Part shown: positions 36,963 through 48,436 of the stretch, piece after piece | Layout of the letters: every line of letters starts with the position of its first letter | Position numbering within the stretch: position 1 is the first letter of the stretch | NCBI RefSeq assembly: GCF_007565055.1 | Contig: NC_044553.1 | Coordinates: 39,261,916-39,325,915 of the forward strand | DNA length: 64,000 nt | Direction of reading: 5' to 3' | Source: Rhinopithecus roxellana | Taxonomy: Eukaryota > Chordata > Mammalia > Primates > Cercopithecidae | Position numbers and translations under genes: made by a program | The notes under the pieces: generated by a model | Seen by the model: the letters and a program-made list of their open reading frames with translations, nothing else | Databases searched by the model: none | What the model was told of the DNA's origin: nothing

Positions 36963-38395
36963 CTTCACCTGCTCTGCCTCCCAGGCCACGTCTCCGCCGA
37001 GGTAGCCAGCTGGGACTTCCCTCTATCTCTGGCTAAGCTACTTGTTGGAAAAGAAAGCACCTTTTAACCCAGAGGTGCCCCCTTTCATCCCCGACCCTGC
37101 CCTGTGGCAACACAGAGTGAGGCGGATGGGTCTCCACAGAGGGGCTTCAGATGCCTGATGGTCGTGGTAGCCCCCTGAGCCTGCCTTCATCCAGCCTAAA
37201 TGTCCTCTGTTGCTTTGGTTTGCCTCAGGCCCAAAGACATCTGGTTTTGGCCACTGCAGCCAGCCAGTGGCCACAGTGCCCCCTGCTGAACAAGTCTGCA
37301 AGATTCCTGGTTAGGCTCAAAAATTAGGTGTAAACAACAGGTGCACAATGGCGATATTGCAAGTCCCAACATCCCCCCATCAGCAATTGAACAACTACCC
37401 AGCCACCTGACCTCCCTGCTTCTAACCTCCCCATCCCTCCTGACATCAATCGCTGAAACCAGAGTAAACTATGGAAGGCTTCAATCTAACTCAGACACCC
37501 TCCTCTTCCAAACAAACCAAAATCTGACTCACCCCTCAAGAGCTCCTGCCACCTATAGGGTCCAGCCCAGGCACTCAGGGAGCCCTGGGATCTGGCCCCA
37601 CCCACCTCTCAGCTGCCTGCTTCCCACCGTGCTCCCTCACACGCTGTGGCTGCCTGGAGTGGCAGCGGTCCCTTTTCACTGACAGCAGCAAGTCTGTGAC
37701 CAACCCCTCCTGCTCGGAGCTCCCCAGTTCCCCCACTGTCCAACCATTACTGGTTTTCATGAAGGTCCCTGAGGGCCAAGACTGAGCTTTTGGCCCCAGA
37801 GCCATGTGGTATCTGGCAATGTGGGTAGTAGGTACTGAGAAGATTTGCTGAATAAGTGTGAATAAATAAATGATGCGGTGCTTTCACCACTTGCTAAATA
37901 AAACTTGGTCAAACTGTTAAAGGTTGTGTTTTCACTGTAGTGTATTCAAAGTAGAGCAAAGATTTAATATGGTGAAGCATTTTCTTTTTGCGTTGGTTAA
38001 AACAGGACTGTAAAGTGAGATGCATATAGTGCACAGCTCTGAAGCCCAACAGCTCAGTGAAGCTTTACACACGTTAGCACGCAGACCAGGGCACAGTAAC
38101 TGCCTCCACCCCAGGGGGTTCCCTGCTCTACTCCCACCCTCGCCAAGTCAATCAGAGGAGGATTTTCAATATGCCATAAAGTTTATCTCAACTCTATCAA
38201 CAATCTAGCCCCAACTTTCTCATGTTATTAAAAATCATAATAATAACTGATGAGAAACAATGGGAGCTTCCCCTTAGAGCAAACTACTGGAGCACACCCA
38301 TCTTGTTCAGAGAGATGCCAAAAGCTTCCTCTCCTCTCGGCTCCTCTTTAGTGCTCCTTGGCAGGTCAACCTGACACCGGGGGCCGCTTATTTAC

Positions 38396-38528
38396 CTGCA
38401 TGTCAGAGTTGGTGAAGCTGCAGGCCGACAGGTAGTTGGTGTGCATAGCAACAGACTTCTTTTTGGCAGCCATGTTTTCATTTTTGTCAAACGTCAAGGG
38501 ATACACAGAACACTTATTATCCAAACCA
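38396..38528 (-). CDS. GNB5: GNB5 coding exon 5 (WD blades 2-3)
   Basis: 133 bp; acceptor CCTAG, donor CAG/GTAAAT. It completes Gly-123 and encodes residues 124-167: GLDNKCSVYPLTFDKNENMA (blade 2 closure and the following loop) and AMHTNYLSACSFTNSDMQ (blade 3). The loop with NENMAAKKKS is characteristic of G-beta-5 rather than G-beta-1 to 4. Confidence 0.97.
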
Positions 38529-38669
38529 CTAGGATGGAAAGAAAGAAGTACCACAGGTTAATGCAGAGTAACAGAAAATGTGTCTACTTTCCCAATCACA
38601 TAAACTTTTCAACATATTCTCTTTAGCAGTATCATATTGTAACCTTTCCTCCAACTTTTACTTTGAAGA

Positions 38670-38799
38670 TTTTTTTTTTTCAAATAGAGACAGGGTCTCA
38701 CTATGTTGCCCAGGTTGGTCTTGAACTCTTGGCCTCAAGCAATCTTCCCTTGGCCTCCCAAAGTGCTAGGATTACAAGTGTGAGCCACTGCGCCCGGCC
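38670..38799 (-). repeat. Alu monomer with target duplication, minus orientation
   Basis: A single Alu-type monomer of about 130 bp (FLAM/FRAM type). TTTGAAGATTTT occurs on both sides (about 38662 and 38801). Confidence 0.85.
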
Positions 38800-38830
38800 A
38801 GTTTGAAGATTTTCAAACTTACTGTAAAAC

Positions 38831-38854
38831 TGAAAAAAAAAAAAAAAAAAAAAA
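38831..38854. repeat. Poly(A) tract
   Basis: A-run of about 22 in intron 4 not attached to a complete Alu. Confidence 0.8.
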
Positions 38855-38859
38855 ATAGT

Positions 38860-39990
38860 ATACTGAATACCCAGATCCCTTCCCTTAGATTCACAGACTT
38901 AACATTTTGTCGAATCTGCAGGAGCAAATTCTGAACCATTTCACTGCAAACTGCAGATATGACATTTTCCTTCTGAACACTTCCACTTGCAAATTTACAT
39001 CTCCTAAAAATAAGAACAGTCTCCTATCTACCACATCCTTATCACATTTGAGAAAATCAACAAAACCTCCATAACATCACTCAATAAGCCAGCCAGATTC
39101 AATCTTCCCCAATTGTTGCCAGGATCCAGGGCCCAGCCAAGGCTCACATATTACATTCAGTTGTTACATCTTTTTAAGATCTTTTAATCTAGAACAGACT
39201 CTACCTACTGTTTGTTGTTCATGACAGGAAATCTTAGATTGGCTGTGTACAGAATGTTGTATATGGTGGATTTGTCAGATGGTTTCTTAATGGTTAGATT
39301 CAAGTACTGTAGAACATTCTGGCAATAAGAGTATCAAGGTGCTACTGTGTACTTCTTTCTTATTGCTTCATGTCAGAAGGCTTGTAATGTCTCTTCCAAG
39401 ATTGGTGAAGCCAACTTTGATTACTTGGTTAAGGTGGACCACTAGATATCTCCAGTGTAAAGGTAATTTGTTCATAATCAGTGATAATCTGTGGTGTGAT
39501 ATTTTGAGACCACAAAAATATCCTTTCCTCAACCACTTTCATACAGAAACTTTGCATGATTACCCTTGCTTGAATCAAATATTACTTTAGGGATGCAAAA
39601 GGGTGATTTATTTTGATAATGTCTTCCATATTTATTAGCTGGTGTTTTTCTGTAATGAAGAATCCTCCTTCCCACCATCACTGTACACCCATAAATTTTT
39701 CTTCTTAATTGTATCATGATCCATTATTATCATTACTACATTTGATGCTCAAATTACCCCAAATTTGGGGCCTCTTCAAGTCAGCTCCTGTTTTGTTTTT
39801 GTTTTGTTTTTTTTTTTATATGTGACGCCTATTGGTCCTTGAATGTTCCTTTACTTTCTAGAACAAGAAAATATCCTAGGCTCACTTTATTCTTTTCCCC
39901 CCCAGAGACCTAACCCCAGCCTTACCCTAAGGTGCTCTGCTTTCTTTTTGTAGGGAACAATATTTAAGATGGGGTCACTTTTTTCTGACA
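38860..39990. mobile_element. Degraded LINE-like (L1M type) segment
   Basis: The order of phrases here ('GATGCTCAAATTACCCC', 'cctcttcaagtcagctcctg', 'tttactttctagaacaagaa') parallels a second segment at 53.55-54.05 kb and matches my memory of an old L1M-type repeat. Family and strand are uncertain. Confidence 0.4.
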
Positions 39991-40113
39991 CACTGGGAAA
40001 GCCAAGGTTTCCTTCTGCTTTTCCAGCGTCTTGGGAGATGCACAGGTGTATTCTCGGGTAGTTTCTTACCAGTAATTAGCTTTGGCAAACTTGTTTATAG
40101 AATGTGCCGGGGA

Positions 40114-40420
40114 GGCTGGGCGTGGTGGCTCACGCCAGTAATCCCAGCACTTTGGGAGGCCAAGGTAGACAGATCACCTGAGGTGAGGAGTTCAAGACCA
40201 CCCTGGCCAACATGGAGAAACCCTGCCTCTACTAAAAATACAAAAATTAGCTGGGTGAGGTGGCACACACCTGTAATCCCAGCTACTTGGAAGGCTGAGG
40301 CAGGAGAATTGCTTGAACCTGGGAGGCAGAGGTTGCAGTGAATTGAGACCACACCACCGCACTCCAGCCTGGGCAACAGAGTGAGACTCTTTGTCTTAAA
40401 AAAAAAAAAAAAAAAAAAAA
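40114..40420 (+). repeat. Alu with long poly(A) tail and target duplication
   Basis: Full dimer ending in about 21 A; AGAATGTGC recurs on both sides (about 40100 and 40421). Confidence 0.9.
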
Positions 40421-41669
40421 GAATGTGCAGAGAATGATTTGCACTTAGGCTATGGTAAGGGACAAGCATGCTGTGGACTATGGTCCTCCCTGACCCCTGA
40501 GCTGGGATATGTCCTCCCCGTCCTGAGTAATTTCTGTTGAGATACTTATTACTTAGGGTTATTCGCATTGGTATGAGAAGCAGGAAGGTTTTGCTGGGTG
40601 ATGCATCCAGTGTTGAATCTCTGCTTTAGTACCCAACTAATGTTGTGATCTTGGTTACGTATTCATCTTTGAATTCCATGATGACACCTGGCCCAGTGCC
40701 TTGCACACAGGAGCTCGTAGTAAGTATACAACACCTAAATGAAAGCTTCTTGGGGATATGGCTCTTAAATAAGAAATACTTGTATATATAATCAATTGAC
40801 ACATTTTTTGGGGAAAGGGGATTGTGCCAATACTATTTGGGTTTTAGCTTTCAAGTTTGGAAACAACTGAGCGAGAGAACCAGGAGCCAGGTAAATTAAG
40901 ATAAAAAATAACCCCATTACTACCTACGATGACATTTAGAGAATGTGGCATCAGTGCAGGTCTATGTGATAATACAGTTGCAGGGATGTCATACAGTCAT
41001 GGTTGGGAAACATTATGTCAGACTTACCACTAGAAACTCAAATGAATCACAGCTGCTCTTAGCAGTTTTGGGAAAGGTCTGGGAAGGGGAGATGGTACTT
41101 CTACCTGCGATAAGGAGTATTAGTTTCATCTTGGACGCTCTCTCATCCACTAGACCCCCATATTTTAAAAAATGCCTTCATAAGTGTTCATACCTTGAAC
41201 TTCCTCTGCTTTGGCCCTTGTAACAGCCAGTGAGGCAGCCAGGAAAGGTGCTAGCACCTCCCACATGGCAAGGTGGGGAAACAGATGACAAAGATCAGGG
41301 TGCCAGCCATCCCTCCACTCTGAACTCTGTGTCTGCACCAAGCTAAGTTACCAGAAAGCTATCTATCTGGGCCTGGTAATGCTGCTCTCTTCCTTCCATC
41401 CCACTACCCTCATGGGAATTCTTCCGCTGCATTCCATTTAGTGAGGGTAAAATTAAGAAACAGCCACAGCATCATTACCTAAACTACTGCTGAAGACATT
41501 GTTCACTGTTATCATATTCACTATACATTGCAGAAGGGCCTACCCAATATATTCTTTCTACAATTTAGAACTGCGTATCTAATAGTTCAATATTGGACAC
41601 TGAGGTATTATGTAACACACCCAGCTCAATGCATCTGCTAAAATTCATGTCCAATTAGAAACGTATTAC

Positions 41670-42350
41670 CCTAGGATTTAAAAAAATGTGGAGAACTTAT
41701 GATTCCTACTGAGTAGTGAAGAACTGACACTGCAGGAGAGGTCTGGCTTTTGCCCTCAGCTACTTGGAAGTGATCTCTGGGCCCCTGGAATGTCCTCCCT
41801 GGTAAGAGTGGCTTGGTTTGCTTGGGGGCTTTGGCCACCAGTTTAATAATGTGATTTATGATGGGGGCTTTCGGATGCGTCATATCAGGTCTGATCTCCA
41901 GAGGAACTTGAGACTAAAGGTATCTGCCCGAACTTCTAGAGAGACTGGAGACTAAAGGTAAACCACACAGGCAGTGTGTGGTCAAGCCCCCAATAAAACC
42001 TCTGGACACCTAAGGCTCAGAGGAGCTTCCCCAGCTGGCAATACTCTGCATGTATTATCATACACCATGGCCAAGAGGAAACAAGGCTGTCAGCGACCAC
42101 CCCAGGGAGACGATGACTGGCAGCTCCATGTCTAGATGCCTTCTGGCTTCTGCCCCAGGGGTCTCTTCCTTTGGCTGGTTCTAATTTGTATCTTTCCACT
42201 GTAATAAAACTGTGGTAGTTAAGTACAGCACTTTCATGAGTTTGGCGAGCTGTTTTAGAGAATTCCTGGGGTTGTGGGGACCCTCAAATTTGCAGCCAGG
42301 ATCTGAAGTAAGGGGCACTCTTGGAACTGTGCCTGCTAACTGTAGTTGGC
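41670..42350 (+). mobile_element. ERVL-class LTR (MLT2/LTR16-like), plus orientation
   Basis: The LTR 3' architecture is visible: 'ctttccactgtaataaaact' (poly(A) signal), then 'gcactttcatgagtttggcg' and a G-rich end with 'gttgtggggaccctcaaatt'. The 5' limit is uncertain, and no internal region or second LTR is seen. Confidence 0.55.
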
Positions 42351-42437
42351 TAAACTCCTTTGCACCAACCTTATAATTGTGGCCTATTTCTCCCTTGCTT
42401 GCTTTCTCTAATAGATGTGTTACACATGTAGTACAAA

Positions 42438-42480
42438 TATATATATATGTGTATATATATATATGTTTACATATATATCT
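42438..42480. repeat. (TA)n/(TG)n microsatellite
   Basis: Alternating ATATAT and GTGTAT, about 43 bp. Confidence 0.85.
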
Positions 42481-42605
42481 TTTATTATAGCACCTCTTAT
42501 CCTTTTAGGAAGTAGATGGTAATAAATTTTATATAAATACTGGCATCCATCTATAAAGTGGAGACATAATCCACTTTTGAGCTATTTTAAAAATTAAAAA
42601 ATATG

Positions 42606-42913
42606 GGCCAGGTGCAGTGGCTAACACCTGCAATCTCAACACTTTGGGAGGCCGAGGCAGGAGGATCACTTGAGGTCAGGAGTTCGAGACCACCTTGGCC
42701 AACATGGTAAAACCCCATCTCTGTTAAAAAAAAAATTCCAAAAATTACCTGGGCATGGTGGTGCATGCCTGTAGTCCCAGCTACTTGGGAGGCTGAGGCA
42801 GAAGAATGGCTTGAACCTGGGGGGCAGAGGCTGCAGTGAGCCAAGATCGTACCACTACACTCCAGCCTGGGTGACAGAGCGAGACTCCATCGCAAAAAAA
42901 AAAACAAAAAAAA
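42606..42913 (+). repeat. Alu, plus orientation (antisense to GNB5)
   Basis: Full dimer with an A-rich tail. Confidence 0.9.
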
Positions 42914-43205
42914 GTGAAATACATGTATGTGAACATGGGCTCCAAAGGGACATGTGGTCTTGGCCACTGGAAGAAGAATGAGAATATGTCCCCAGTGCAT
43001 CCACCCAAAGGGTGGGAACACTGGAGAAGATGGTTGGTGTGACTGGCTGAAGAGGGCTCCAAAACGTTTGCCTGGGGACTCGGGCTTTTCCTCTTTAAAA
43101 TAAAATTCTTTCTTCCTGATTATAAAGAGAAAAATTCCCATAGTCCCATCATCCAGAAAGAACTACTATTTTATTTGGTATAGTTCCTCCCAGCCTTTAT
43201 AATAC

Positions 43206-43519
43206 GCCTTTTTTTTTTTTTTTTTTTTTTCCTTTCTTCAGACAGAGTCTTGCTCTGTCTCCAGGCTGGAGGACGGTGGTGCGATCTCGGCTCACTGCAA
43301 GCCCCGCCTCCCCAGTACACGCCATTCTCTTGCCTCAGCCTCCCGAGTAGCTGGGACTGCAGGCTCCCGTCACCATCCCCGGCTAATTTTTCCTATTTTT
43401 AGTAGAGATGGGGTTTCACCATGTTAGCCAGAATGGTCTCGATCTCCTGACCTCGTAATTCACCCGTCTCAGCGTCCCAAAGTGCTGGGATTACAGGCGT
43501 GAGCCACTGCGCCTGGCCT
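43206..43519 (-). repeat. AluY-like, minus orientation
   Basis: T-run of about 22, full dimer, low divergence. Flanks AATACGCCT / AATATGCCT look like a slightly diverged target duplication. Confidence 0.9.
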
Positions 43520-43827
43520 AATATGCCTCTTTTTAAAAACATGGCTGAGATACTGTGGCAGAAATATTTTGAATGGTCTCAGAATTGTTCAACACAGGGA
43601 CCAGGAATTATGTCAGTTTCAGTTCTCATTGCCAAACCTGTTAAACTGAGCTCCAGGAGAATAGGGAATAAGGCACACTCTTCCTAGTAATCTTGATGCC
43701 CTTTTCATATAGCGTAATTAAGAATTTTCCTTTTTAATGGCTGTATGATATTCCATTCAATTCATGTACCACAATTCACTTAAGTTTTCCTGGATGGGTA
43801 TGTTGGTTCCTTTTTTCTTTCTTTCTT

Positions 43828-44157
43828 TTTTTTTTTTTTTTTGCTTTATTTTATTTTTGAGACAGGGTCTCACTCTGTCACCCAGGCTGGAGTGCAGTGG
43901 CATGATCACAGCTTACTGCATCCTTAACCTCCCAGGCTCAAGCAGTCCTCCCACCTCAGCTTCCAGAATAGCTGGGTCTACAGGTGTATACCACCACACC
44001 CAGCTAATTAGATATATATATTTTTTTTTTTTTTGTAGAGACAAGTTGTTATTACCACATTGCCCAGACTGGTCTCGAACTCCTGGGCTCAGGTGATCCT
44101 CCTGCCTCTGCCTCCCAAAGTGCTGGGATTACAGGCGAGAGCCATCACGCCTGGTGT
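43828..44157 (-). repeat. Old Alu (J-like), minus orientation
   Basis: Headed by a CTTT-rich reversed tail; full dimer. The flanks (43.68-43.83 and 44.16-44.36 kb) look like one old LINE fragment split by this Alu. Confidence 0.87.
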
Positions 44158-44445
44158 TTTTTGCTTTATTTTTAAAAATACTACAATTAATGTCATTGTC
44201 CATATGGCTTTTCTATGTTTCGCATCATTCCTTTCAAATGAGTTCCTGGATGTGGAGTCACCAGATCAAAGGCTATCAGTTTTTCAAGGCTTCTGACAGA
44301 GATTACCAAGTTGCTTTCCAAAATGTTTGCAACGTTTATAGTTCTGCCAAAAGCATTTGAGAGAGGAGATAGGTTTGAGAGATGAGATAGGTTTGAGATA
44401 CTGTCAGTTTGTAATGAAAATAATTATGAAAGAGAGTTTCATGGT

Positions 44446-44584
44446 TCTTTTTTTTTTTTTTTTTTAAAGAGATGGGGGTCTTGCTTTGTTGCCAAGGTGG
44501 ACTTGAACTCCTGGGGTCAAGTGATCCTCCCACCTCAGCCTCCCAGGTGGCTGGGATTACAAGCAGGCACCACTGTGCCGGCTT
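44446..44584 (-). repeat. Alu monomer, minus orientation, beside GNB5 exon 4
   Basis: About one monomer after a T-run of about 22, ending 160 bp downstream (in gene sense) of GNB5 coding exon 4. Confidence 0.82.
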
Positions 44585-44744
44585 ACGGTTTCTCCTTTGA
44601 CCAAGTTCAGGGAAGGATTTAGCATGCTGCTTCACAAGTAAACTACAAAAACTACGAGTTCTTGTTTGTTTGCTTGTTTTTGTTAAGAAAACAGTATTTT
44701 ATGGTTAACACAAAATCTGAAAAGCTGCCGTAGCTCCAACTTAC

Positions 44745-44821
44745 CCACAAGCAATGGCACATCCCGATGGGGCATAAGCACATGCCATCACCCACGTGCA
44801 GGGCATAGTGACCGCGTGCTC
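44745..44821 (-). CDS. GNB5: GNB5 coding exon 4 (WD blade 2)
   Basis: 77 bp; acceptor GTTTCAG, donor GTGG/GTAAGTT. It encodes residues 98-122 (EHAVTMPCTWVMACAYAPSG then CAIAC) and two bases of Gly-123. It lies in a 285-bp gap between two same-orientation Alu sequences, the upstream one only about 48 bp from the acceptor. Confidence 0.97.
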
Positions 44822-44869
44822 CTGAAACATAGCACAGAGTGGACAACTAGCACTTCCACACAAAACTCT

Positions 44870-45175
44870 TTTTTTTTTTTTTTTTTTTTTTTTTGAGATG
44901 CAGTCTCACTCTGTTGCCAGTCTGGAGTGCAGTGGCACAATCTCAGCTCACTCCAACATCCGCCTCCCAGGTTTAAGCGATTCTCCTGTTTCAGCCTCCT
45001 GAGTAGCTGGGATTACAGGCATGTGCCATCACGCCTGGCTAATTTTTGTAGTTTTAGTAGAGATGGGGTTTGACCATGTTGGCCAGGCTGGTCTCGAACT
45101 CCTGACCTCAAGTGATCTGCTCATCTTGGCCTCCCAAAGTGCTGGGATTACAGGTGTGAGCCCCCGTGCCTGGCC
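44870..45175 (-). repeat. Alu, minus orientation
   Basis: T-run of about 24 then a full dimer. In GNB5 sense its poly(A) tail ends about 50 nt before the exon 4 acceptor. Confidence 0.9.
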
Positions 45176-45349
45176 ACAAAAATCTTAATGTTTAAATTTT
45201 AGAAAATAAAATCACCAGATGCCTACTGAATTACATTATAGTTTCAAAAGGAAGTGGTAGAGGGTAAAGATGGGCTCAAGACTTATGAGGGGACTCTCAT
45301 AATCAACTTTATGTCACATATTCGAAAAGTTAAAAAGCTCAACTAACAA

Positions 45350-45382
45350 AAGCAAACAAAACAAAACAAAACAAAACAAAAA
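45350..45382. repeat. (AAAAC)n microsatellite
   Basis: Five to six AAAAC units. Confidence 0.85.
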
Positions 45383-45564
45383 ACCCTTCATGTTTTACTT
45401 CCTTCTTAATGTCATACTCCCTTTGTTCTTCTGCCTATCAGGGCCCCTTTGCTTTGAAAGGTATGTCCCAAATCTCCTTTCAGATACATACGTTTCCTTG
45501 TTTACTCTGATCTCCATTTTCAAAATACACTCTGGAATGACTTTTTATAGATGTATTTTCAGTT

Positions 45565-45647
45565 TGTTTGAACAGCTCAGCCAGCCCATTGCAGCATTTA
45601 TTCCCCTCTCACCCCTAGAGGACTATTAGAGCCACTATAGGGGCTGC
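45565..45647 (+). repeat. Perfect inverted repeat, left arm (83 bp)
   Basis: The exact reverse complement of 47051-47133, checked base by base with no mismatch. Begins TGTTTGAACAGCTCAGCC and ends CACTATAGGGGCTGC. Confidence 0.97.
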
Positions 45648-47050
45648 AAGAGCCCCTATACAGTCTGCAAGAGCCTGTGTCCACTGTGGGACCTAAACCA
45701 TCCCAGGGAAGGTATGAATGGGTGCGGGGAGGGGAGGGCGATCTTTGGTTGTGCCCACAGATAATGAGAACTGGTAAAATGGAAATATTAAGAACTAAAC
45801 GCCACAGTCCCTGGCTTCTGGCTTCACAGAGGAGAATAAGAACCATCGTGGGCACAAGCGGCTGGCCTGCACGCGGTCGCACATCTTGGTGGTGGTGAAA
45901 CCAGGACCAGGGTCCACGTCTCCCATGGGAATAAGACCTCAGGCTCAGATGTATTGGAAATATGGCTCTGTTGTTTGCATATCTGCGTGCAGGAGGACAG
46001 AGGTGACTCAGCCAGCCAGCAGCCAGGGACGGGCGCGCTTAGTTCTTCATGCTTCCAATGTACGCTCAAGTGCTGGCCTTCTTCTCTGTTATATGTGTTT
46101 TCGTGGGGAAACACAGGCCCCAATACTGCCTGCCCAAACACTATTATCAATAGCAGTCTTGTAAGCTTTCAGAGGCCAAGAATAATCTACTGCTCACCAG
46201 AGAACGAGCTGAGGTAGCCACTGTCAGCACAGGGTATCCCAGGCCCCCTTCCTCACAAGTAACGGCTGTATTCCCTGCCACGGGCCACAAGGGGCACCCT
46301 CGGCTCCCTAGAAATCAGTCTGTGCTCTAAGCCATGATAGGTGTAAACAGAAGCAACTACACTCCTGCACAGTCCAGAAGATGCTGAGGAGTTCTGGGAG
46401 AGACGGAGGCTTCCAAGGAGCTAGGCGCTGTATAGCAAAGCCCTGAGCAAATTGTTAAGCTGTCATTTGTATTCCCCAGGGGACTGCCCATTAGGGACTC
46501 GACTCTACAAAACGGTTCTGGCCCCTCACTTGACCAGGTCATGTCACCAGCTGCTTCCCACGACAGTGACTAAACACATTCGACAATGCGGAATATGGCT
46601 GCTGTTCACTATGAGACAGAGACAGGTCCCATGTTTTTCATAGCATAAAGGAAGGCTTTCTAAATAAATATAGGAATTCTTATTTAATACACAATACTCT
46701 TTATTGTAAATGCCAATGCAATGCAGGTGTGCCAGCATACCCGCACATAGGCTTTGGTCTTCAACGTTCATTAAGAGCTAAAATTTAAATCTAAGTTGAG
46801 CTGTGCATGCCCAGACCAGACTTGCAAGGGGATCAGACTGCATGACAGGGTAGCTCTGCCCAATCCCACTGCAGCCTCGTCTTCCCCACCCTCCATGTGT
46901 TCATTCCCACAGGGCTATGCAGTCTGGTCAAACAGAGGGGAGGGAATGGAGGATTTCGGTGCCTCTTATCACTCAGAAGACAAATAGTACATGCAGTTGC
47001 ACATGTGGACACAAGTTTTCCATGCTCTGCCCATTTCTGTGTTGGTACTG

Positions 47051-47133
47051 GCAGCCCCTATAGTGGCTCTAATAGTCCTCTAGGGGTGAGAGGGGAATAA
47101 ATGCTGCAATGGGCTGGCTGAGCTGTTCAAACA
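47051..47133 (-). repeat. Perfect inverted repeat, right arm (83 bp)
   Basis: Mirror of 45565-45647. The arms enclose 1403 bp. Beyond the arms the two flanks do not match. Confidence 0.97.
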
Positions 47134-47272
47134 CGGATGAGCCATCCCTAGAGAAAACTGCTTGCAGGGACACATGGAGAAAAATCAGGACAGGGCCGGG
47201 CAGCTGGACCAGAGCACCTTTAACTAGGCTGGGGTTCTGAAGTGCCTAATGTGGCTGGGAACAACGCCTCAC

Positions 47273-47314
47273 CTTGTTCGTGGTGAAGGAATCCCACACG
47301 ATCACCTTCCCATC
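47273..47314 (-). CDS. GNB5: GNB5 coding exon 3 (WD blade 1)
   Basis: A 42-bp micro-exon, phase 0 at both ends: acceptor CTCCAG, then DGKVIVWDSFTTNK (residues 84-97), donor AAG/GTGAGG. It contains the WD that closes blade 1. Length and frame agree exactly with the neighbours. Confidence 0.97.
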
Positions 47315-48103
47315 CTGGAGGGAGAAGAGCAAACAGTTCAGAGGTTGTCAAGTTCTTACATATTACCGCTGAGAATTCCTTATAAAAGCTGTGTCCAGCA
47401 GGGCAGTGTGAAGTGGAAAGCCGGAATGAGGATCTGGATAATCAAGACTCCCTAATCTTCCATGAAAAAAAGCGGAGTGAGTGTGGGAGGGGCTGGATGT
47501 CCCAGTGGAGCTGAAGGATTTCAACCTTACATTCCTTGGAAAGATACAACAGGAAACAACACACAGACACTTCTTTCATACCATTTACAAACCATGCACA
47601 AACTGTTGGTACACTATCATCACCTGCCATACGCTAAATGTCAACAGATTATACAGAGGAAAGATAAACCTGACATTACCTTTAGGGACCTGACAGGTAA
47701 ATAATAAATCTTTTTCTCCCACAACATCTCCACTACTTAGTCCTTTCTCCCATTTGCTTTGGAGCCCATGGTCCCTGCAGCACCATCCAGGAACCCCTCT
47801 CCCCATTCCCTGTCCATTTCTCCGCCAGGGACAGCTGCGGAGGGGGCTGAATGGGCCTGAGATCAGTCTAATTCCTCCAGGGGCTCACAGATGTCACAGC
47901 TCCAGCTCTGACATTTCGCACCTACGCTGAGATATGCGCCATTGTGGTGAGAACCCCTGTGGGCAGCTGTTCAGTAAGCAAACAGCACTCCCTGCCAGGG
48001 TGAACGCAGAGCTGGCCCTGCCACAGAGAATGCTGCCACTTTCACTGCAACCCAGCTGCAGCCTCCTGTGGGTGTGGGTTGTGACTATAGCATCATCTAT
48101 TTG

Positions 48104-48436
48104 GGTTTTTTTGTTTTGTTTTGTTTTTTGTTTTTTTGTTTGTTTGGTTTTTTTGAGGTGGAGTCTCACTCTATCGCCCGGGCTGGAGTGCAGTGGCTGG
48201 ATCTCAGCTCACTGCAAGCTCCGCCCCCCGGATTCACGCCATTCTCCCGCCTCAGCCTCCCAAGTAGCTGGGACTACAGGCGCCCGCCACCTCGCCCGGC
48301 TAGTTTTTTGTATTTTTTAGTAGAGACGGGGTTTCACCATGTTAGCCAGGATGGTCTCGATCTCCTGACCTCGTGATCCGCCCGTCTCGGCCTCCCAAAG
48401 TGCTGGGATTACAGGCTTGAGGCACCGCGCCCGGCC
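48104..48436 (-). mobile_element. Young AluY (Old World monkey type) with 15-bp target duplication
   Basis: Very close to the consensus I know for cercopithecid AluYR elements (read in sense: GGCTCAAGCCTG head, AAACTAGCCGGGCGAGG linker, GAGCTGAGATCC). The duplication AGCATCATCTATTTG is perfect at 48089-48103 and 48438-48452, which marks a recent insertion. Confidence 0.93.

Larger units (their letters stand above)
38529..44744 (-). other. GNB5: GNB5 intron 4
   Basis: 6.2-kb intron (donor GTAAGTT). Repeat content is listed separately. 40.45-41.65 kb has no recognised feature. Confidence 0.9.
44822..47272 (-). other. GNB5: GNB5 intron 3
   Basis: 2.45-kb intron (donor GTGAGG) with an Alu at its 3' end, an AAAAC repeat and a perfect 83-bp inverted repeat (arms listed). 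The 1.4 kb between the arms is unclassified and GC-rich in part. Confidence 0.9.

Noticed and set aside
46000..47000. Possible gene between the inverted-repeat arms
   Set aside because: Short frames only, no conserved motif, no plausible splice pairs; kept as unclassified sequence.
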